DNA from: Gammaproteobacteria bacterium
GTDB taxonomy: Bacteria; Pseudomonadota; Gammaproteobacteria; Burkholderiales; Rhodocyclaceae
Direction: 5' to 3'
Assembly (NCBI GenBank): GCA_029289235.1
Contig: JARFTZ010000029.1
Span: 1 to 64,000 of the forward strand
Length of the DNA stretch: 64,000 nucleotides
The notes under the pieces were generated by a model. It saw only the letters and a list, made by a program, of their open reading frames with translations. It was not told the origin of the DNA and made no database searches. Shown piece after piece: positions 25,599 through 32,111 of this stretch; positions within the stretch are counted from its first letter, which is position 1; each line of letters starts with the position of its first letter. A program made the position numbers and the translations under genes.

Positions 25599-26339
25599 CT
25601 ACATCTGGACCGCGTCGCGCTGCGCAACGCCGTGATTGAGCATGGCGGATACCGGCGCCAGGAAATGTTGCTCCATGGCGTCGCTCGCGGCTGCCGCGTC
25701 GCGAGCGCAGATTGCCTGGACGAGGCGATCATGCAGCAACACGATGCTGCTGTCGGTATGGCTGTTGATCATGCTGCGCATCCCGATGCGCATCGACTCC
25801 TCGAGCGGCGCGCGCAAGGCAAGCAACTGGATCTTGAACAAGGGGTTGTGCACCGCTTCGGCAATCGCCACATGCAGGGCGAAGTCGCATTTGATCCATT
25901 CCGGGTCGGTCAACGGCAAATCATGCAAGCGCTTCCCGGCGTCACGAATCCGCGCCAGATCGTCGTCCGTGCCGTTCAGCGCGGCCAGCGCGGCCATCTG
26001 GGTCTCAATGGCGCGGCGCAGCTCCAGGATCTGTTGCGCCGTGACCTGGCTCGTCGCCGCAGCGTAGGAGAAGAACATCGCGAGGACGGCGGAATCGAGT
26101 TCCTTGATTCGCGGCTTCTTGCCGCTCTGGATCGAAAGCACGCCGATCGCCGCCAGCGCGCGATACGACTCCCGAACCACGTTGCGGCTGACGTTGAGGA
26201 GCTGCGAGACCTGGCCTTCACTGGGAACAACGTCGCCAACCCGCAACTGCCTGTCGGAGATCAGGCCGATGAGAAAACGGATGACCTGATCCGACAGCGT
26301 GTCCTTCTTCACCACGGGTACCGCGTAGTCTTCCATCAT
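25599..26339 (-). CDS. FadR-type GntR family transcriptional regulator
   Basis: 246 residues. Winged helix-turn-helix at about 12-80 (DQVIRFLIGLISDRQLRVGD, PSEGQVSQLLNVSRNVVRES, RALAAIGVLSIQSGKKPRI), then an all-helical FCD effector domain (about 95-230) with FALHVAIAEAVHNPLF and later LLHDRLVQAICARD, the usual positions of the metal-binding histidines. FCD regulators sense small acids. It lies 131 bp upstream of the RraA-like gene on the same strand and probably controls that operon and itself. The start MMEDYAVPVVKKDTLSD is preferred; the open frame upstream lacks similarity. Confidence 0.88.
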   Translation of the reverse strand: MMEDYAVPVVKKDTLSDQVIRFLIGLISDRQLRVGDVVPSEGQVSQLLNVSRNVVRESYRALAAIGVLSIQSGKKPRIKELDSAVLAMFFSYAAATSQVTAQQILELRRAIETQMAALAALNGTDDDLARIRDAGKRLHDLPLTDPEWIKCDFALHVAIAEAVHNPLFKIQLLALRAPLEESMRIGMRSMINSHTDSSIVLLHDRLVQAICARDAAAASDAMEQHFLAPVSAMLNHGVAQRDAVQM

Positions 26340-26410
26340 GTCCACGCCCAAATAGGGAGGGATTCTACTGAAAGACCCGGCACTTTCGCAGGGAACCAAC
26401 CGCCCCCGCC

Positions 26411-26444
26411 GATCGCAGGGCAGGAAAACTGCGATCCTGCCCTG
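26411..26444 (-). terminator. strong hairpin after ilvN
   Basis: CAGGGCAGGA (26416-26425) pairs perfectly with TCCTGCCCTG (26435-26444). An alternative stem, GATCGCAG (26411-26418) with CTGCGATC (26429-26436), overlaps it, so the two folds exclude each other. It begins 13 bp after the ilvN stop. There is no T run, so it may be an RNA-stabilising or Rho-linked 3' structure rather than a classical terminator. Confidence 0.5.
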
Positions 26445-26456
26445 TATTGCAACGCC

Positions 26457-26768
26457 TTACCGGAAAAACTCGCCAACCCGGTCGAACACTTCATGCGCCG
26501 CGCCGTGCCGGTTCACCTTCAGCACATCTTCCAGCTTCTCGATCTGGCGGATCATCTGTTCGAGGCGGGCATCTTCGTTGACGGTCAGCCAGATGCGGCT
26601 GGTCTTGCCACTGCCCACCGGCATGCAGAGAATGCCTTCGACGTTGTAGGCGCGCCGCGAGAACAGGCCGACGATATGCGACATCACGCCGGCATGGTTG
26701 TTGACGTCCAGTTCCAGAACGGCGTGCGCCTGGCCGGCATCGTGGTGTTTTTTGGTAATCGAGTTCAT
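26457..26768 (-). CDS. ilvN: acetolactate synthase I regulatory (small) subunit IlvN
   Basis: 103 residues: a single ACT domain (VLELDVNNHAGVMSHIVGLF, then AYNVEGILCMPV) and a short tail RLEQMIRQIEKLEDVLKV. This is the short form typical of enterobacterial IlvN (96 residues), not the roughly 160-residue IlvH type. It binds valine and imposes feedback inhibition on IlvB. The ATG at 26768 follows GGAGACTGAG; the frame also has a TTG four codons upstream inside the ilvB end. It starts 1 bp after the ilvB stop. Confidence 0.9.
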   Translation of the reverse strand: MNSITKKHHDAGQAHAVLELDVNNHAGVMSHIVGLFSRRAYNVEGILCMPVGSGKTSRIWLTVNEDARLEQMIRQIEKLEDVLKVNRHGAAHEVFDRVGEFFR

Positions 26769-26769
26769 C

Positions 26770-28452
26770 TCAGTCTCCAATCATGTCCTTGTTGGCGGCA
26801 CCGGGGGCGACCATCGGCAACACCTGTTCGTGGCGGTCGATGCTGGCGTGGATGAACATCGGTCCGCGCACCGCGAACGCCGCCTGCAATGCCGCCTTGG
26901 GATCGCTCGCGGTGTCGAGATCGAGCGTCTGCCAGCCGAAGCCTTCGGCGATCTTGAGAAAATCCGGCACGCCCTTGAACTTCGAGGAGAAGATGCGCTC
27001 GCCGTAGAACAGCGTCTGCTGCTGGAAGACGAGGCCCAGCGAGGCGTTGTTCATCAGCACGACCTTGACGTTGGCGTTCTCTTCCGCGGCCGTGGCGAGT
27101 TCCTGGATGTTCATCAGGATGCTGCCGTCGCCCGTGAAGCAGACCACCGTCCGTTCCGGCTGCGCCATCGCCGCGCCGATCGCCGCCGGCAGACCGAAGC
27201 CCATCGTGCCGAGGCCGCCGGACGTGAGCCACTGGTGCGGCCGGCGCAACGGGTAGGCCTGCGCCACCCACATCTGGTGCTGGCCAACGTCGGTGGCGAT
27301 GACCGCCTCGTCGTCCACGCATTCCGCGACGGCGCGAATCAGGCCGTACGGCGTGCGCGGATCGTCGGCGCCCGGCGTCTGCAGCGGACAGGTCGACTTC
27401 AGTTCGCCGACGCGGCCGAGCCACGCGGTGCGCAAATCCTGCTTGACCTGTGGCAGGAGGCGGCCGAGCACCTCCTTGACGTCACCTCGTATGCCGACAT
27501 GCGCGGTCTTGATCTTGTCCAGCTCGGCACGATCGATGTCGATGTGAATGATCTTGGCGCCCGGGCAGAACGCGGCCACCTTGCCGGTGGCGCGGTCGTC
27601 GAAACGCGCCCCAACGGCGATCAGCAGGTCGCACTCATCCAGCGCCAGGTTGGTACAGCGCGCGCCATGCATGCCGAGCATGCCGAGCGAGAGCGCGTGA
27701 TCGACCGGCATCGCCCCGAGCGCCATCAGCGTCATCACCGTCGGCAGGCTGGCCTTTTCGGCGAGTTGAACGGCCTCCGCCGAGCCGCCGGAATGCACCA
27801 CACCACCGCCAAGGTAGAGAATCGGCCGTTGCGCCGCGTTGATCATCGCCGCCGCCGCCGCAATCGACTCGGCGTCAGCTTCGGCGGCCGGATCGCGACG
27901 CCCCGGCTCGGGCCACTCCGTCACTTCGATGCGCTCGTTCTGCACGTCCTTGGGAATGTCGACCAGCACCGGCCCCGGACGCCCCGACGCGGCGATGCGG
28001 AAGGCCTTGGGGATCACCTCGAGCAGTTCCTGCGCGGAGCTGACGAGAAAATTGTGCTTGGTGATCGGAATCGTCAGGCCGTAGGCATCGACCTCCTGGA
28101 AAGCGTCGGTACCGATCAGCGAGGTCGCCACCTGCCCGGTGATCGCCACCATCGGAATCGAATCGAGCTTGGCGTCGGCGATCGCCGTCAGCAGGTTGGT
28201 CGCGCCGGGGCCGGAGGTCGCCAAGCAGACGGCCACCTCGCCGGTCGCCCGCGCCGCGCCCTGCGCCATGAAGCCGGCGCCCTGCTCGTGGCGGGTCAGC
28301 ACGTGCTCGATCAGTTTCGACTGTGACAGCGCGTCGTAGAACGGCAGGATTGCGCCGCCCGGGATGCCGGGAATGCGGCGGATGCCCTGCCGTTCCAGCA
28401 GGCGCACGACGATCTGTGACCCGGTCAGGGTTTCTGTGGTGTCTTGACTCAT
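26770..28452 (-). CDS. ilvB: acetolactate synthase I catalytic (large) subunit IlvB
   Basis: 560 residues. Thiamine diphosphate- and FAD-dependent enzyme that condenses pyruvate into 2-acetolactate, or pyruvate plus 2-oxobutyrate into acetohydroxybutyrate, for valine, leucine and isoleucine. Seen: GIPGGAILPFYDAL near 30, TRHEQGAGFMAQG with the catalytic Glu near 55, SGPGATNLLTAIADA near 82, and the TPP-binding GDGSILMNIQEL near 445. The wording around these motifs is closest to AHAS I (IlvB) of enterobacteria. The second ATG (28452) is used because AAGGAG lies 6 nt before it and touches the first. It is preceded by a leader peptide and attenuator and followed directly by ilvN. Confidence 0.93.
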   Translation of the reverse strand: MSQDTTETLTGSQIVVRLLERQGIRRIPGIPGGAILPFYDALSQSKLIEHVLTRHEQGAGFMAQGAARATGEVAVCLATSGPGATNLLTAIADAKLDSIPMVAITGQVATSLIGTDAFQEVDAYGLTIPITKHNFLVSSAQELLEVIPKAFRIAASGRPGPVLVDIPKDVQNERIEVTEWPEPGRRDPAAEADAESIAAAAAMINAAQRPILYLGGGVVHSGGSAEAVQLAEKASLPTVMTLMALGAMPVDHALSLGMLGMHGARCTNLALDECDLLIAVGARFDDRATGKVAAFCPGAKIIHIDIDRAELDKIKTAHVGIRGDVKEVLGRLLPQVKQDLRTAWLGRVGELKSTCPLQTPGADDPRTPYGLIRAVAECVDDEAVIATDVGQHQMWVAQAYPLRRPHQWLTSGGLGTMGFGLPAAIGAAMAQPERTVVCFTGDGSILMNIQELATAAEENANVKVVLMNNASLGLVFQQQTLFYGERIFSSKFKGVPDFLKIAEGFGWQTLDLDTASDPKAALQAAFAVRGPMFIHASIDRHEQVLPMVAPGAANKDMIGD

Positions 28453-28511
28453 TGACATCTCCTTTCGATGGGACGGGGATGCCGGTTTGACGTTTGCGGG
28501 GGCAGAAACGA

Positions 28512-28544
28512 AAACCCCCGCTCGGTTTGCACCGGCGGGGGTTT
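28512..28544 (-). terminator. attenuator hairpin between the leader peptide and ilvB
   Basis: AAACCCCCGC (28512-28521) pairs perfectly with GCGGGGGTTT (28535-28544). Inside, CGGT/ACCG continues the stem past one bulged T to a TTGC loop. On the minus strand the stem is followed by TTCGTTTC. It lies 31 bp after the stop of a valine-rich leader peptide and 60 bp before ilvB, which is the classical attenuator arrangement. Confidence 0.85.
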
Positions 28545-28575
28545 GTGAAGTATTTGGTTTCGGTCTCTGTTTCGC

Positions 28576-28734
28576 TTACCTTCTTCTGCCCCTCGACGGT
28601 GCGCGCGGTACTACTACGCGTACTACTTCTACTACGCGTACTACCGGTACTGCACGAATCGAAATGACCAGCGCCATCGACGCCAGTGCGGCGACGAGGA
28701 AGGAAACAGTGGCGATCAGGTCAAGTGCGGGCAT
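28576..28734 (-). CDS. ivbL: ilvBN operon leader peptide, valine-rich (IvbL-like)
   Basis: 52 residues if started at 28734 (MPALDLIATVSFL). The tail reads AVPVVRVVEVVRVVVPRAPS followed by GRRR and a stop, with eleven valines in seventeen residues. This closely resembles the end of E. coli IvbL (VVVVRVVVVVGNAP). Ribosome stalling at the valine codons when charged tRNA-Val is scarce would prevent the attenuator at 28512-28544 from forming and allow ilvBN transcription. A shorter start at 28677 (MALVISIRAVP, 33 residues, close to IvbL length) is possible; the ATG at 28794 is unlikely because it overlaps the promoter. The control codons are mostly GTA. Confidence 0.8.
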   Translation of the reverse strand: MPALDLIATVSFLVAALASMALVISIRAVPVVRVVEVVRVVVPRAPSRGRRR

Positions 28735-28767
28735 TTCCGTGATCCAGAAAAGTGCGTGTGGAGCGAT

Positions 28768-28794
28768 TAGATACGAGGTCGGCGAAAAAAACAA
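28768..28794 (-). promoter_or_regulatory. candidate promoter of the ilvBN leader transcript
   Basis: On the minus strand TTGTTT (28789-28794) is followed after 15 bp by TATCTA (28768-28773), about 35 bp before the leader peptide ATG at 28734. The spacing is short for sigma-70, so confidence is low. Confidence 0.35.
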
Positions 28795-28813
28795 CCACTT
28801 TCTATACGTGGTT

Positions 28814-29101
28814 TCAGCTGACCATATGGAACATCGCGAAGCGCTTGTCGAGGATGAAGGGCTCGATCACCCGGTTGACCGTGGCGAAATGATCCATCGT
28901 CATATGCTTCTGGAACGCCGCCTCGTCGTCATAGACCTCGAAGAGGAAGAAATGCGCTGGGTCCTTTTCGTCGACGGTCACGTCGAAGCGACGGCAGCCG
29001 GGCTCCTTCTCGACGGAGCTGCGGGCATTGATCAGCATGGCCGCCTGGAAATCGGCAACGTGCTCGGGTTTGACCTGGAAATGGACGGTGACAACGTACA
29101 T
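28814..29101 (-). CDS. antibiotic biosynthesis monooxygenase (ABM) domain protein
   Basis: 95 residues, a single ferredoxin-like ABM domain: MYVVTVHFQVKPEHVADFQAAM, EKEPGCRRFDVTVDEKD, FFLFEVYDDEAAFQKHM, FHMVS. This size and pattern match the YgiN/LsrG group, which act on quinols, AI-2-phosphate or other small molecules, usually as dimers without cofactor. Substrate unknown. The ATG at 29101 is where similarity starts and has AAGGAATG upstream. It lies between the ATPase and the ilv leader on the same strand; the 34-bp gap to the ATPase gene suggests they may be one transcript. Confidence 0.82.
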   Translation of the reverse strand: MYVVTVHFQVKPEHVADFQAAMLINARSSVEKEPGCRRFDVTVDEKDPAHFFLFEVYDDEAAFQKHMTMDHFATVNRVIEPFILDKRFAMFHMVS

Positions 29102-29135
29102 GGCTGCATTCCTTCGGAGTGGGTGAGTGGGAAAG

Positions 29136-31961
29136 TCAGTGCCGGGCGATTCTATCACCCCGCCGGACGAGGATTTTCCTCCCTTCCTCAAGCCCTCCGA
29201 AGCAAACCGACAGGATGAGGATCGGCCACCAGAACGAAGCATCGAAGGCCTGCGTCGAGAACATCCATTGCCCCGGCGGCGAAAAGACGATCAGCAGCAG
29301 CAAGCCGATCTCGGAAATCAGCCCTGGCAACAGGAAGCGGTTCCCCGACAGCGAAAACGAGAAGACCGATTCCCGCGGATGCCGGCAAAGGAAGACGTTG
29401 ACCACCTGCGCGGCAACGATCGCGGCCAGGCAGGCCGTCGTCGCCTGCAGATAGAGCGGGTCGTGCGCGGCCAACGGAGAACCGTAGCTCCAGCCGCCTG
29501 CCCGGAGCACGAGGAAGAACGCAATCAGCGACACCGCCGCCTGCAACGGCCCGAGCCACAGATAGGCGCGTGCGACCAGCGCCCAGGAGAGCAGGCGCTC
29601 ATCCGGCCGGCGCGGTGGCTGACGCATTACTTCCGGATCGGGTTTCTCCGCGCCGAGGGCCAGCGCCGGCAGCATGTCCGTGCCGAGGTCGACGGCCAGT
29701 ATCTGGATCACGGTCAGCGGCAAGGGGATGCGCAGCAGGACGTAGGCGAGATAGGGGACGATCTCCGGGATGTTCGAGGTGAGGATGTAGGTCATGAACT
29801 TGCGGATGTTCTCGAACACCGCCCGCCCCTCCTCCACGGCATTGACGATGCTCGCGAAGTTGTCGTCGAGCAGGATCATGTCGGCGGCCGACTTGGCCAC
29901 ATCGGTTCCGGCCAGCCCCATGGCCACGCCGATGTGCGCGGATTTGAGCGCCGGCGCGTCATTGACCCCGTCGCCGGTCACCGCGACGATTTCGCCCTTG
30001 CGCTTCAGGGCTTCGACGACGAGCATCTTCTGCTCGGCGGTGACGCGGGCGAAGATCACGTGCGGGCTGTCGAGCACCATCTGTAGCTGCGAACGACTCA
30101 TCTTGCGCAGCGCTTCGCCGAGCACTACCCGCGTCCGCTCGCCATTCCTCTCGCCATTTTTGCTTCCGTTGCCGACGGGAGGCACCAGTCCGATCTCGCG
30201 GGCGATCGCCAGCGCGGTATGCGGATGATCGCCGGTAATCATGATCACCTTGATGCCCGCCGACTGGCAGCGGGCGATGGCTTCCGGCACTTCCGGGCGC
30301 GGCGGATCGTAGAGCCCGATCAACCCGGAGAGCACCAGCCCTGACTCCCGCGCATCCTCGTCCGGACCGAGCCGGCGCCAGGCGAAAGCCAGCACGCGCA
30401 GGCCGGCATCAGCCATGCGCTGTTGCGCATCGACCGCATGATGGCGGCCGTGCCGGTCGAGTGATATTTCCTCACCGTCGATCTCGATCGACTCGCACAA
30501 CGGCAGTAACGTCTCGGGCGCGCCCTTGCAGAACAGCCAGCGCTCGCCGGCATGCTCGACAACGACCGACATGCGCCGTCGCTCGCTGTCAAAAGGGATC
30601 TCGCCGGTCGTGGCGAACCCGTCCGCAGGCAACGCCGCCTGGCCGAATTCGAACAACGCCACCTCCATCGGATCGCCGAGCCAGACGGTCTGACCATCGC
30701 GCACCCCCTGCTTCAGGCTGTGGCAACTCGCGGCGTTGCGTTGCAGGCATACCATCCCCGGCGTTTCCATAGGAATGTGCTGATTTAGTGAAGATTCGTC
30801 ATTCCGGCGAAGGCCGGAATCCAGAAAACTCAACGAACTGAACCCCGGCCTTCGCCCGGGTGACGAAGATATCAGTGCTTCCCTGGACATCCCTTCAACC
30901 GCCTGCCCGTTGACCCACACCTCGCGCACGGCCATCCGGTTCTGCGTCAGTGTGCCCGTCTTGTCGCTGCAGATCACTGTCGTCGCGCCGAGCGTCTCCA
31001 CCGCCGGCAGGTGGCGGATCAGTGCGTTGCGCCGCGCCATGCGCTGGGTGGCCATCGCCAGTGACAGGGTGACGGTCGGCAACAAGCCTTCCGGCACATT
31101 GGCGACGATGATGCCGATGGCGAACATCAGGTTGGCCCAGAACGGAAAACCGAGCGCCACGCCGACGACGAAGAAGAACACACCGAGGCCCGTGGCGAAG
31201 ATGGCCACCAGCCGCGAAAGTCGACGGATTTCCTGCTGCAGGTGCGACACGCTCTTGTCGGCCGTCTGCGTCAGGTGGGCGATCTTGCCGAACTCGGTGT
31301 GCATGCCGGTGGCGAAGACCACCGCCAGCCCTTCACCGGACACCAGCGACGTGCCGGCGAGCAAGACGTTGCGCGTTTCCAGCATGCCGGCCCCCTCGCC
31401 TTCTTCGCCTTCTTCCGCGCTGCGCGCCTTGGGCCGTGACTCGCCGGTGATCGTCGCGGCATTGACCCGGATGCCGTTGCCGGAAATCAGGCGGCAGTCG
31501 GCCGGCACGTTGTCGCCGGCTTCGAGAACAATGATGTCGCCGGGCACCAGTTGCTCGCCGGGAACGGTGGTCAGCTGCCCGTCGCGCATCACCTTGACTT
31601 CCTGCGGCAACAGCTGGCGCAGCGCGTCGATCGCCTTCTCGGCGCGGTATTCCTGCCAGAAGGAGAACGAGCCGTTGATCAGGATGACGGTGACGATCGC
31701 CGCGCCGAGTTGCCACATGCCCTCGCCCGGACTGTAGCTTTCGGCAAAAAAAGCCAGTCCCGCCGCCACCCACAGGATGAGGGCGAAGAAGTGCGTGAAC
31801 TCACGGGCGAACCGCCGCCACTCGGCTTCGCCGCCAATCTCGGCCAGGCGGTTTTCCCCGTATTCACGCAGGCGTCGTGCGGCCTCGCCGGACGACAGGC
31901 CGGTTTCCGCTGTGCGCAAGCTCTGCAGCGCGTCGAGGATGGATAGGTGGGCCAGATGCAT
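29136..31961 (-). CDS. P2-type cation ATPase, Na,K-ATPase-like (P2C), with in-frame repeat insertion
   Basis: 941 residues. Cation-pumping P-type ATPase of the inner membrane. N-terminal cation-ATPase domain, actuator motif TGES near 171, M4 VANVPEGLLPTVTLSLA, phosphorylation motif ICSDKTGTLTQNRM near 330, hinge TGDGVNDAPALKSA near 660, M5-M6 TSNIPEIVPYLAYVLLRIPL and AVDLGTDMLPALALGAEKP, and a conserved GDIIVLEAGDNVPADCRL. NVPEGLL and the IDLGTDM-like stretch are hallmarks of the P2C group (Na,K- and H,K-ATPase) rather than SERCA-type calcium pumps. About 37 residues near 360-397 (SSPGRRPGFSSLSF, LDSGLRRNDESS) come from a repeat element in frame at the start of the nucleotide-binding domain. 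The transported ion is inferred, not proven. Confidence 0.9.
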   Translation of the reverse strand: MHLAHLSILDALQSLRTAETGLSSGEAARRLREYGENRLAEIGGEAEWRRFAREFTHFFALILWVAAGLAFFAESYSPGEGMWQLGAAIVTVILINGSFSFWQEYRAEKAIDALRQLLPQEVKVMRDGQLTTVPGEQLVPGDIIVLEAGDNVPADCRLISGNGIRVNAATITGESRPKARSAEEGEEGEGAGMLETRNVLLAGTSLVSGEGLAVVFATGMHTEFGKIAHLTQTADKSVSHLQQEIRRLSRLVAIFATGLGVFFFVVGVALGFPFWANLMFAIGIIVANVPEGLLPTVTLSLAMATQRMARRNALIRHLPAVETLGATTVICSDKTGTLTQNRMAVREVWVNGQAVEGMSREALISSSPGRRPGFSSLSFLDSGLRRNDESSLNQHIPMETPGMVCLQRNAASCHSLKQGVRDGQTVWLGDPMEVALFEFGQAALPADGFATTGEIPFDSERRRMSVVVEHAGERWLFCKGAPETLLPLCESIEIDGEEISLDRHGRHHAVDAQQRMADAGLRVLAFAWRRLGPDEDARESGLVLSGLIGLYDPPRPEVPEAIARCQSAGIKVIMITGDHPHTALAIAREIGLVPPVGNGSKNGERNGERTRVVLGEALRKMSRSQLQMVLDSPHVIFARVTAEQKMLVVEALKRKGEIVAVTGDGVNDAPALKSAHIGVAMGLAGTDVAKSAADMILLDDNFASIVNAVEEGRAVFENIRKFMTYILTSNIPEIVPYLAYVLLRIPLPLTVIQILAVDLGTDMLPALALGAEKPDPEVMRQPPRRPDERLLSWALVARAYLWLGPLQAAVSLIAFFLVLRAGGWSYGSPLAAHDPLYLQATTACLAAIVAAQVVNVFLCRHPRESVFSFSLSGNRFLLPGLISEIGLLLLIVFSPPGQWMFSTQAFDASFWWPILILSVCFGGLEEGRKILVRRGDRIARH
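30772..30883. repeat. REP/MITE-like repeat, copy B, inside the P-type ATPase gene
   Basis: Core 30798-30864 (GTCATTCCGGCGAAGGCCGG ... CGCCCGGGTGAC). The flanks suggest a longer element with terminal inverted repeats: GTGCTGATT on the left and ATCAGTGCTTCCC on the right, about 112 bp in all. The left flank (GCTGATT..TGAAGATTCGTCATTCC) is shared with copy D. It keeps the ATPase reading frame open and encodes about 37 residues. Confidence 0.85.
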
Positions 31962-32111
31962 ACTGCCAGCTTAGGCCACGCCGAAGGGGCTTTCCACGGA
32001 GCAGTTACAATCGAAGCACCCGCCGCAAAGGTTTGCGGTTATCTGATGCGCGGAAACCGGCGCTTCAGCAACTACCCACGCCAGAAATCACAAACTGCCG
32101 CAGCAATGCAA

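Noticed and set aside
28735-28794. Longer version of the valine-rich leader as a 72-residue hypothetical protein
   Set aside because: It would begin inside the likely promoter; the attenuator context explains the frame as a leader peptide.
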